From positions 1,899,001 to 1,963,000 of the forward strand of contig NZ_JBBORC010000001.1 of the NCBI RefSeq assembly GCF_038004425.1: 64,000 bases of DNA. Reading direction: 5' to 3'. This DNA comes from Solibacillus sp. FSL W7-1464. GTDB taxonomy: Bacteria > Bacillota > Bacilli > Bacillales_A > Planococcaceae. Position numbers and translations under genes: made by a program. Each line of letters starts with the position of its first letter. Position 1 is the stretch's first letter. The notes below the pieces were generated by a model. That model searched no databases and was not told where the DNA came from. It saw only the letters and a list, made by a program, of their open reading frames with translations. Of the stretch, positions 33,303 through 40,679 are shown piece by piece.

Positions 33303-33677
33303 TTAAACTTCCACACGGTAACGCCAATTTGCATGCTTTACATCCTCGTAATTGATATACGCCACACTTGCTTCTATGACGTCGTTTAAGTTCAGGTTGT
33401 GGTCTTTTGCAAATACTTTCAGACTATCAAGTAATTCTTTATCGCATGTTGTCCGAAATTCGATACGATCTTTTGGCCGATTTTTTTTATCGTAAACGAT
33501 TGTGCCGGATTTAATTAGATTACTATATCCATTTTCCAATAAATAACCGATATGCGTGTCATATTTTTCGGCAAGCTGCTTTAAACTATTAATAATTGCC
33601 GCGCTCATTCGCGTTTTGTATCGGATTCTTGACTCATCTGTTGTTTGAATCAGTTTTCCATTATGTATCTTCCACAT
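33303..33677 (-). CDS. Tandem ribbon-helix-helix-like protein
   Basis: The 124-residue protein starts at ATG 33677, for which AGGAGA is correctly spaced; the ATG at 33683 abuts it. It contains two related ~40-residue units. Each has a basic strand (RIRYKTRMS; RIEFRTTCD) followed by two helices (AIINSLKQLAEKYDTHIGYL; LLDSLKVFAKDHNLNLNDVI). That pattern matches a duplicated ribbon-helix-helix DNA-binding fold in one chain. Assigned from pattern only; no target site identified. Confidence 0.65.
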   Translation of the reverse strand: MWKIHNGKLIQTTDESRIRYKTRMSAAIINSLKQLAEKYDTHIGYLLENGYSNLIKSGTIVYDKKNRPKDRIEFRTTCDKELLDSLKVFAKDHNLNLNDVIEASVAYINYEDVKHANWRYRVEV

Positions 33678-34175
33678 TGTCATTCTCCTATCAGCAATTC
33701 ATTACGTATATTATAGCCAATATCACACAAAAGAAAACACTCCTTATGGCATAAGGAGTGAAAGGGGTAAAGTTGCGGTCGGTGTTGCTTATTCAGTTGT
33801 AATGTTTCGTACGTTAGTTTAACATCAAATAAAACGTTTGAGCTGAAATTTTCAATGGTATATCTCAATTCGTGTATGCATTTCGCTCGCCTAACTTTGG
33901 TTGGCATCTTTCGAAAATCTTCGTTAAAGCATTTGGTTCATTAATTGCCTAAAACAAACTGTGAATGTTGCTTGATAAACGCATACAACGAAGCTAATAG
34001 AAATCATCATATAGATAGTCTAAACTAGTGGTTAACTTACATCTACTCTTCAGTGACCGCAACCTTACTTACAAATAATATACCACCTCAAAACATCCTT
34101 AAACCTAATTTGCGAACTTTTTTTTCGGAATTTTTATGATTCAAGTATATAATAGTAGAAACGGAGGTGTCTTAC
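33678..34175. other. Intergenic region with an isolated hairpin
   Basis: Perfect 10-bp dyad CACTCCTTAT-GGC-ATAAGGAGTG (33738-33760) with a T-rich tail on the minus strand. No convincing gene feeds into it. A TATAAT at 34148-34153 is the likely -10 for the next gene. Confidence 0.4.
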
Positions 34176-35549
34176 ATGCTAAAAATTAAAAAAATCGAGT
34201 TTATTAAGGTTCTGTATGATGACGCAATAACGCAAAATATATTTTCTATCGCGAATATTACGTTTTCAAATAGAAGTCCGATACAAGGTGCCCTCCTCTA
34301 CTGGCAGAAAAATGAATCAAAGGAGCCTTATACAAAAGAAGGCGACTACAAGTTTTTCTATGACTTGGCAAAAGCGCAGTATTTTGCGGCTGTAAAGTTT
34401 CCGAAAGACTGTGAGTTAACACGGGATGAACGCCAGGAACTCGCCTATATTTTACTGGAAGAGCGCGGAGCAATCGGGACGTACAGTTTTGTCTCGACGA
34501 AGCCGAAAGCAACATTCCATTTAAATAAGGTTTTTCAGGAAATCCCTTTTCCTGAACAGTTTTCAGTAGATGATTTTAACAATTTGTCCGTTGTGAAAAT
34601 GCTGGAATCCAATGATGAGACAGCTTACGAGCAACTTCCATATGACGGCGTATTTTTGGAAGCTTATAGAAACTGGTGCCAACAAGCAGTTCAGTTGCAC
34701 CCTTCACGCCTAACAGCCTATTTACAATACTTGCCGTTTTCATATATATGTTATGCGAATCCGCTTTTATCAGAGCAGTTTTTAATCGATTATTTGCCTG
34801 CAGCGGACCTGGAAGCACTCCAGTATAACAAGCCGGTATTATCTCGGTTATCCGTGTCCTTTAAACGTTATTTAGTTTCAACATTAATGGCCGACAAAAA
34901 GCGTCTGAACCCGGACTTTGTCGATCAGCTGGATGATTTTATTGAAAGCAATGCTTTTTACAATTCATTTGAACTCATCTATTTACCGGAAGCCGATGAA
35001 ATACCGGATATGGATATGCAGCTTTTCGAGTATGACCGCGGTTCGTATAAATGGCCGGGCAGTGAGCATTTAGTAAAAGGAATCCCCTCACTTGTCAGTC
35101 AGAAGTATAACCGGTACGGGGATAGACGATTAACAAATGCCGAAATGGATAAAAAGTTTAAGACATACAGTGATGAACAAAAGCAGTTATTTACAGCAAT
35201 TGCTGAACTGCATTGGCTGAATAAATATAAAAATGAGCTGGATTGGGCGTATATTTGCCAATATAATGTGCATTTAACGGAACAATTTCTAACGGCGCAT
35301 ATCAATTATGTCGATTTCGATGCGCTGGGCCAAAATACGGATATTGCAGTAAATGTAGAGTTTTTATCAACATATTTGCACCGGTTCAACCACCAAAAAG
35401 CGGTTCCGTTAATTATTTCCCATTTAACAGAGCAGTTTTATTTAACACATAAAGATGAAATTAAAGTCGATCTCGATTTGCTGTATAAGTATATGGATAA
35501 TATTGATGAGGAAGAGTTTTTGCGAATTGAAAGTTATTTACTTGATTAA
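34176..35549 (+). CDS. Large hypothetical protein (457 aa)
   Basis: I do not recognise the family. The ATG at 34176 is chosen because CGGAGGTG lies before it; an upstream in-frame GTG is inside that site. It is cytoplasmic, acidic and rich in Tyr, Phe and Leu, with no membrane segments. The C-terminal half shows repeated helical units such as WAYICQYNVHLTEQFLTAHI, LSEQFLIDYLPAADLEAL and LTEQFYLTHKDEIKVDLDLL. All share the L-[ST]-EQF-[LY] core, which indicates a helical repeat domain. Monocistronic with a strong terminator. Confidence 0.75.
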   Translation: MLKIKKIEFIKVLYDDAITQNIFSIANITFSNRSPIQGALLYWQKNESKEPYTKEGDYKFFYDLAKAQYFAAVKFPKDCELTRDERQELAYILLEERGAIGTYSFVSTKPKATFHLNKVFQEIPFPEQFSVDDFNNLSVVKMLESNDETAYEQLPYDGVFLEAYRNWCQQAVQLHPSRLTAYLQYLPFSYICYANPLLSEQFLIDYLPAADLEALQYNKPVLSRLSVSFKRYLVSTLMADKKRLNPDFVDQLDDFIESNAFYNSFELIYLPEADEIPDMDMQLFEYDRGSYKWPGSEHLVKGIPSLVSQKYNRYGDRRLTNAEMDKKFKTYSDEQKQLFTAIAELHWLNKYKNELDWAYICQYNVHLTEQFLTAHINYVDFDALGQNTDIAVNVEFLSTYLHRFNHQKAVPLIISHLTEQFYLTHKDEIKVDLDLLYKYMDNIDEEEFLRIESYLLD

Positions 35550-35554
35550 TACAG

Positions 35555-35589
35555 GGCTGCTTCGTAATCAGATTACGAAGCAGCCTTTT
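35555..35589 (+). terminator. Terminator of the 457-residue gene
   Basis: Perfect 15-bp stem GGCTGCTTCGTAATC / GATTACGAAGCAGCC, then TTTTG. Confidence 0.85.
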
Positions 35590-35593
35590 GTTC

Positions 35594-35633
35594 TGAAAAA
35601 AAATCAACCTACAACGGATTCGTAGATTGATTT
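35594..35633 (-). terminator. Terminator of the tiny two-gene operon
   Basis: Minus strand AAATCAATCTAC / GTAGGTTGATTT, then TTTTTTTT. Confidence 0.8.
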
Positions 35634-35644
35634 AATACAGTAGA

Positions 35645-35812
35645 TTAAGTTGTAATTTCATAAACACCTCGATGCAGCATGGCGTAGTTTGCAGCCAAAT
35701 GGGACATTTCCATCGTCAAATCAGGCTGGATATAGTGAATGTTCACAAGTTCGATTGAATGAAACGGCATTGCATCCTTATAATAAACCGTTTCGGTATG
35801 AGGGCTAATCAT
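35645..35812 (-). CDS. Small conserved-looking protein, 55 aa
   Basis: It starts at ATG 35812, with AGGAGAT inside the end of the preceding gene, and overlaps that gene by eight bases, so translation is coupled. The product (MISPHTETVYYKDAMPFHSI, continuing ELVNIHYIQPDLTMEMSHLA) is soluble with no recognised domain. It ends just before a strong terminator. Function unknown. Confidence 0.65.
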   Translation of the reverse strand: MISPHTETVYYKDAMPFHSIELVNIHYIQPDLTMEMSHLAANYAMLHRGVYEITT

Positions 35813-35966
35813 TTTGTCTCATCTCCTGTTCCATTGCATAGCCATTGTACGCAAGTAATTGCTGATAGGAAAGCTGATTTACGTAATACCGGAAATTCAG
35901 CGGCTGTAATCCAAACTGCTCACACTTCTCTACATACATTTGATACCCTTTTTCAAAATAACTCAT
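35805..35966 (-). CDS. Small conserved-looking protein, 53 aa
   Basis: It starts at ATG 35966 with AAAGGAGA eight bases upstream. It encodes a Tyr/Gln-rich helical peptide beginning MSYFEKGYQMYVEKCEQFGL and ending MEQEMRQND. It overlaps the next small gene by eight bases. Two ribosome-binding sites, the overlap and a shared terminator together support real expression. Family unknown. Confidence 0.65.
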   Translation of the reverse strand: MSYFEKGYQMYVEKCEQFGLQPLNFRYYVNQLSYQQLLAYNGYAMEQEMRQND

Positions 35967-36166
35967 TATTCTTCTCTCCTTTGTTATATAACAGTTTTTA
36001 TTTGTAAATTAAATATATAACAGTTTATGTGCAGTGTCAATGAATTATCTGAATTTTTATTTTACTTTTAAAAATTTTAGATAACGGATTTTTATCAATA
36101 TACCGCGGTATTCAATCATTTCATCTTATCGACATCTTTGTTACCATAGGAGTCGGGAGGAATTAG

Positions 36167-37420
36167 ATGAATCTTATTTACAAAAAACTTATAGAACTTG
36201 GATTAAGTCCATTATTTGCTGAATATCTTTCAGTAGCGCTTATGATTATATTCATAGTAATCATTTGCTTAATTGCAAACTTCATCACGAAAAAGATCGT
36301 CATCCGATTTATTACACATGTTGTGAATAACAATAAATATCAGTGGGATAACATTCTGTTGGAAAAGAAAGTGTTCCATAAGTTATCTCATATTGTGCCG
36401 GCGATCATTATTTATTATTTTGCGGAAGCCTTTACGTACCAAGCCCTTATCGAAAAAGGAGCTGTTACGTATATCATAATAGTTGTATTAAGCCTAATAG
36501 GCAGTTTATTAAATGCTGTTCATGATATTTATCAAACATTTGAGATTTCAAAAGTACAACCGATTAAAGGCTATATTCAAGTCGTGAAAATAATTGTCTA
36601 TGTTCTCGGGATTATCCTGGTCATCGCAAACTTAATCGGAGAAAATCCGCTGATCATTCTAAGTGGACTGGGTGCCTTGTCCGCTGTACTACTGCTCGTT
36701 TTTAAAGATTCCTTATTAGGTCTTGTCGCTGGGATCCAATTAACATCAAATGATATGGTGCGTGTAGGTGATTGGATTGAAATGCCGAAATACGGCGCGG
36801 ACGGTGATGTCATCGATCTTTCATTAAATACAGTGAAAGTCCAAAACTTTGATAAAACCATTACGACGATTCCAAGTTATGCACTGATTTCGGATTCTTT
36901 TAAAAACTGGAGAGGTATGCAAGTTACTGGTGGAAGAAGACTCAAACGCTCGATCTTTATCGATACAACAAGCATCGCGTTTTGCTCCGAGGAAAAGATC
37001 GAGAAGTTACGAAACATCCATTATCTTACGGACTATATTGATACGAGACAACGGGAAATTACGGAATACAATGTGAAACATCGGATCGATACGAGCAATC
37101 AGGTGAATGGCAGAGCACTGACAAATGTCGGGCTGTTCCGAATGTACATTAGCAACTATTTAAAAAACCATCCAGGAATCCATAAAGAAATGACTACGAT
37201 GGTAAGACAATTGGCGCCGAGCGAACATGGATTACCAATTGAGATATACGCCTTTTCAAACGATATCAACTGGGCGGTGTATGAGTCGATTCAAGCGGAT
37301 ATATTCGATCATCTCTTTGCAATCGCAACCGAGTTTGACCTGAGACTCTTCCAAAATCCAACCGGCAATGATTTTAAAACAATGAGTTCCTTACAGAATA
37401 TAACTCAAAGCGAATCATAA
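36167..37420 (+). CDS. MscS-family mechanosensitive channel (YbdG-like)
   Basis: The 417-residue membrane protein has about five N-terminal helices. The MscS pore-helix/beta-domain region follows, including DSLLGLVAGIQLTSNDMVRVGDWIEM (residues about 180-205), GDVIDLSLNTVKVQNFD and TIPSYALISDSFKNWRGM. This extended form matches E. coli YbdG rather than short MscS. It releases solutes during hypoosmotic shock. GGGAGGA precedes the ATG. Confidence 0.92.
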   Translation: MNLIYKKLIELGLSPLFAEYLSVALMIIFIVIICLIANFITKKIVIRFITHVVNNNKYQWDNILLEKKVFHKLSHIVPAIIIYYFAEAFTYQALIEKGAVTYIIIVVLSLIGSLLNAVHDIYQTFEISKVQPIKGYIQVVKIIVYVLGIILVIANLIGENPLIILSGLGALSAVLLLVFKDSLLGLVAGIQLTSNDMVRVGDWIEMPKYGADGDVIDLSLNTVKVQNFDKTITTIPSYALISDSFKNWRGMQVTGGRRLKRSIFIDTTSIAFCSEEKIEKLRNIHYLTDYIDTRQREITEYNVKHRIDTSNQVNGRALTNVGLFRMYISNYLKNHPGIHKEMTTMVRQLAPSEHGLPIEIYAFSNDINWAVYESIQADIFDHLFAIATEFDLRLFQNPTGNDFKTMSSLQNITQSES

Positions 37421-37422
37421 TA

Positions 37423-37463
37423 AAAACACCCATTTTCTCTTGGTTAGAAAATGGGTGTTTTAT
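37423..37463 (+). terminator. Terminator of the mechanosensitive channel gene
   Basis: AAAACACCCATTTTCT / AGAAAATGGGTGTTTT, perfect 16 bp. Confidence 0.85.
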
Positions 37464-37518
37464 TGATTATAGCACGGGGGTGCCGCTCGTCTTCCTTGTT
37501 ATAAGGCTCGTATATTTA

Positions 37519-37535
37519 TTTAGTTTACATAATAT
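37519..37535. other. dif-arm-like 17-mer, copy 1 (at the 3' end of the recombinase gene)
   Basis: TTTAGTTTACATAATAT. Its complement contains ATATTATGTAAACT, the right (XerD) arm of B. subtilis dif as I remember it. The left arm does not match dif. It lies 6 bp beyond the recombinase stop. Copies 2 and 3 are at 53463 and 54073. Confidence 0.55.
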
Positions 37536-37540
37536 AATTA

Positions 37541-38482
37541 TCATAAATTATTGAATGGATTGTTTTTCAGTACTTCCTGAATTTGTTCATCCTCGATATG
37601 CGTGTAGATTTGTGTTGTCGCCACACTGGAGTGGCCAAGAATATGCTGTAATGTTCGAATGTCCGCTCCGGATTTATACATCATGGTCGCGGAAGTATGC
37701 CGCAGTTTATGCGGTGTCAGTTTTTCTTTCGGTGACTGACTGTTGCCATTAATCACTTTCACGATGCGTGCAATCGACTGTCTCGCAAAACGTGTCCCTT
37801 TTTGAGAAATGAACAGCGGTTCCTTTCCTTCCCCTTTATATGCATGCCGCTCCTGTAAATACTTATCTAATGCGTTTATACACGCATCATTTAAATATAC
37901 ATGGCGTTCTTTATTCCCTTTCCCGATCACCGTCAGCATCCGGCCATTGATGGAATCGATATTGAGTGAACACAACTCGGAAACACGAATGCCGAGATTC
38001 AGGAAAAAGACCATCATGCATTCATCACGCGCACTGTACGACTGTATCTGTACTGCGCCGATAAAATCCTTTGCCTCATTATAATTTAAATAAACTGGCT
38101 GGCGTCGGCCGATTTTTGGTGTTTCCAGATGCTCGGCCGGATTTTCATCAATGAGACGACGCTTGCCTTTTAAGTATTTGAAAAAAGATTTCAAGGTGGC
38201 TACTTTGCGTGCACGGGCTGATGAGGAATTGCCGCGCTGAACTTCGCAATACTCCATAAACAAATATAAGTCTTCGAGAGACACTTCTTTAATTTGATCG
38301 ATTTTAACTTCAGAAATGTCGATTGTATGTAAACGGTCTAACGGAATATCTTCTTCAATCGCTTTTAGAAAACGCAGGAACAATATTAGATCATATTCAT
38401 ATTCTTTTCGGGTTCTTTGGGACTTTCCCGTAATCGTTGTTAAGTAAATCAAAAAATCACGTAAAAATTTCGGCAGCTTCAA
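37541..38482 (-). CDS. Tyrosine recombinase, XerC/XerD-like
   Basis: The 313-residue site-specific recombinase has an N-terminal SAM-like core-binding domain (about 1-110) and a complete catalytic domain. R166 is in LGIRVSEL, a Lys in IGKGNKERHV, H258 and R261 in TPHKLRHT, H284 in ILGHSS, and the nucleophile Y293 in TTQIYTHI. It is not flanked by phage genes. A dif-arm-like 17-mer lies immediately after its stop. It may be an additional chromosomal Xer-type enzyme or one left by an element that targeted dif. Confidence 0.92.
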   Translation of the reverse strand: MKLPKFLRDFLIYLTTITGKSQRTRKEYEYDLILFLRFLKAIEEDIPLDRLHTIDISEVKIDQIKEVSLEDLYLFMEYCEVQRGNSSSARARKVATLKSFFKYLKGKRRLIDENPAEHLETPKIGRRQPVYLNYNEAKDFIGAVQIQSYSARDECMMVFFLNLGIRVSELCSLNIDSINGRMLTVIGKGNKERHVYLNDACINALDKYLQERHAYKGEGKEPLFISQKGTRFARQSIARIVKVINGNSQSPKEKLTPHKLRHTSATMMYKSGADIRTLQHILGHSSVATTQIYTHIEDEQIQEVLKNNPFNNL

Positions 38483-38526
38483 TTTCGTCCAATCCCCCTC
38501 TATTTAGCTCTTATTATAGCATAAAA

Positions 38527-38556
38527 AATGTTCCCAAATTTATATTTGGGAACATT
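38527..38556. repeat. Perfect 13-bp palindrome
   Basis: AATGTTCCCAAAT-TTAT-ATTTGGGAACATT, related to the CCAAA/TTTGGGAAC dyads at 14987 and 20367. It may terminate or insulate the divergent genes. Confidence 0.6.
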
Positions 38557-38599
38557 ATTGCTAATTTAGAAGATTTAAGCGGTATTTCGACAATAAATA

Positions 38600-38613
38600 G
38601 AAACATACGTTCT
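38600..38613. promoter_or_regulatory. Possible LexA (SOS) box
   Basis: The complement reads GAACGTATGTTT, one mismatch from the Bacillus core GAACnnnnGTTC, in the divergent promoter region of the recombinase and the CorA-like gene. A single imperfect match, so weak. Confidence 0.3.
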
Positions 38614-38625
38614 TGTTTTGTGAAT

Positions 38626-38696
38626 TCGCTCTCAGACGAAGTGAAATGTCGATTCGTGGATGATGATCCATGTCGAATCGTCTGAGAGCGATTTTT
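38626..38696 (+). promoter_or_regulatory. Long leader hairpin with terminator tail (possible attenuator)
   Basis: TCGCTCTCAGACGA (38626-38639) pairs perfectly with TCGTCTGAGAGCGA (38678-38691) and is followed by TTTTT. The 38-nt interior contains a second dyad (GATTCG...CGAATC around GGAT/ATCC). No plus-strand gene precedes it. It ends 64 bp before the CorA-like start, so it fits a leader terminator or riboregulator. Confidence 0.5.
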
Positions 38697-38759
38697 GTCG
38701 AAGCTCTTTTTGGTTAAGTTTATCGAATTTTGGGAATAGATGTTCCAGGAGGTGAAAGG

Positions 38760-40181
38760 ATGAATGCGCTAAAAACCCACTATGTTTTTTATTATCCTTT
38801 CAATTATCGACAGTACGATTTTGAAAAGTTACAGCAGAATCTAAAGCGCAACAAATTTTACCATTTTACGATCGATGAAGAGGAATTTAACGAAACGCTT
38901 TACGGACCCGACATCAAAGTTTCCCCACAATTGTTAACGCAATTCTTTTATCCTTTCATGGAAGAGAAATTATTGAATGACGAAATTTCCGTACGAAACT
39001 TCAACCGCTACTCGAAAAAAATCCATTGCGAAGGAAAATTGAAGACGGCATTCGATGAAGTTCCATTTACGATATTGAGCGCGGATATTAATCTGTGTCC
39101 ATTTGGTATTGGGATTTTAGCGTTAAGAATTCAATTGGCAGATAATGTGGATATGAATGCCGCATTATCATTCGGACATTATTTTAGAGTACTGCGACCG
39201 AAAATTGAGGAAGAGTTGGGCGCGGAAATTTATTACGATAATTTTGTCTTTCAAAATACAGATGAGTTATTATTAAAAAAAATCGCCCCGTTTTTAGAGC
39301 AGTACTTCATTGATTATTCATCAATCCATAAAAACATAAGCAAAATCCCGTTTTTCGAAGATGAGCGCATGTATGTCAGTGCTTTTTTTCATATGGGAGA
39401 AGAAACGAAAATCGACGATTATTTATTGTACCGGGCTGGGCAGTTAAATGGACGGGATAATAACGGGGACCCGTATATTTCGAGTACAAATAAGGAATAT
39501 ATTAAACGCTTTGTTGAGGAACAATGCCATGACAGATGGGCACCAATATTTCATATTATTACAACATTGCAAGGTCACATTCACCTATCATCTGTAGATG
39601 ACAAGAGCATGAATAAACATTTAAACAGCTTTCACTCCGTCTCATACTATACATTGCTCATTCATTATTTCTATAAGCTGATGCTGTTGAAACTCGTCTT
39701 CGAGCATAGTGAACTGAAGTTTTCAAAAGATAAGGATATTGTAAAGGAGTTAATCGAACAGATTACGAAGTTTGCATCCAGGTATTACTTTTCGGAGGTA
39801 TCGGCACGTACAGAGGGGAAAGAAATCTCGCATTATTTCAGGAAAGTATTCCGTATTGATGGTCTATACCGCGAGACGAAAGAAACACTGGAAGAACTGT
39901 ACCGGATACAGGAAGACCGTTCAACAGACCGGTTAAATAAACTGATTTTTATTTTAACGATATTCAGTATGATTTCAGGTATATACGGCATGAACCTGGT
40001 TATTGAAATGCTGGCCGAGCCATTTAAAATATCCGAGATTTTTAGTTTCACATTTTTTGAATGGATTGCACTTATACTGATGGTTATTGGCTTACTGACG
40101 CTGGCACTGCTTATTTTAAACCAAGTATACAAATATTCAATAAGCTATTACGGAAAGTTAAGCAGGCGAAGACAACGCTAA
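38760..40181 (+). CDS. CorA-like membrane protein with unusual N-terminal domain
   Basis: The 473-residue protein starts at ATG 38760 with AGGAGGTGAAAGG in front. The last ~90 residues contain two membrane helices, and the first ends in SGIYGMNL. That matches the GMN signature at the pore mouth of CorA Mg2+ channels, also preceded by a long helix (IQEDRSTDRLNKLIFILTIF). The N-terminal ~380 residues are longer than in CorA and not recognised. A divalent-cation transport role is inferred. The upstream hairpin at 38626-38696 could regulate it. Confidence 0.72.
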   Translation: MNALKTHYVFYYPFNYRQYDFEKLQQNLKRNKFYHFTIDEEEFNETLYGPDIKVSPQLLTQFFYPFMEEKLLNDEISVRNFNRYSKKIHCEGKLKTAFDEVPFTILSADINLCPFGIGILALRIQLADNVDMNAALSFGHYFRVLRPKIEEELGAEIYYDNFVFQNTDELLLKKIAPFLEQYFIDYSSIHKNISKIPFFEDERMYVSAFFHMGEETKIDDYLLYRAGQLNGRDNNGDPYISSTNKEYIKRFVEEQCHDRWAPIFHIITTLQGHIHLSSVDDKSMNKHLNSFHSVSYYTLLIHYFYKLMLLKLVFEHSELKFSKDKDIVKELIEQITKFASRYYFSEVSARTEGKEISHYFRKVFRIDGLYRETKETLEELYRIQEDRSTDRLNKLIFILTIFSMISGIYGMNLVIEMLAEPFKISEIFSFTFFEWIALILMVIGLLTLALLILNQVYKYSISYYGKLSRRRQR

Positions 40182-40185
40182 AGGA

Positions 40186-40227
40186 GGATATGGGAAGAGT
40201 CGATTGACTGCTCCCGTATCCCCTTTT
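40186..40227 (+). terminator. Terminator of the CorA-like gene
   Basis: GGATATGGGA / TCCCGTATCC, then CCTTTTT. Confidence 0.75.
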
Positions 40228-40235
40228 TACTTTAA

Positions 40236-40640
40236 CTACACATAAAGTGTAAGCAGTTCTTTGTTTCGCTCGACTTTCCAGTTTGAAGAAAGCATTCCGC
40301 GGATTTGCTGTTCAGTGATCGGATCGATTTGCAACGATTGCAGACCGTTTCCTTCAGGCAGCAGTTCGTACTGGTCATCGGATATTTGAAAACGCATGCG
40401 CAGCAAGTTTTTCAAACCATTGATTGTTACAAATTTCACCTTATAGTTTCCTGCAAAAGCCTGTTCCATTTCTAAAGCATTATCATCGAATAAAGTTTTA
40501 AAGCGATCAGTATCTATATCATACTTATCTGTTAATCGATGAAGTTCATCATTTTCAATTAAGTGTTTAATTTGTTCAAATGTATAAGGATGGGTTTTCA
40601 GTAATTCGATCGTATATGCATCCATCATTGAAATTGCCAT
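40236..40640 (-). CDS. Hypothetical protein (134 aa)
   Basis: Not recognised. The start at 40640 is preferred because AGGGAG lies five bases before it; an earlier ATG at 40667 lacks such a site. It is mostly helical, acidic and cytoplasmic, with DAYTIELLKTHPYTFEQIKH and ITEQQIRGMLSSNWKVERNK. It lies 39 bp after the recombinase-fold gene on the same strand and is probably co-transcribed. Confidence 0.75.
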   Translation of the reverse strand: MAISMMDAYTIELLKTHPYTFEQIKHLIENDELHRLTDKYDIDTDRFKTLFDDNALEMEQAFAGNYKVKFVTINGLKNLLRMRFQISDDQYELLPEGNGLQSLQIDPITEQQIRGMLSSNWKVERNKELLTLYV

Positions 40641-40679
40641 TGGTTCTCCCTCTCGATCTTTCATCAATCATTTATATTA

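Noticed and set aside
33680-33907. 75-codon minus-strand frame
   Set aside because: No Shine-Dalgarno; it runs through the perfect hairpin at 33738-33760.
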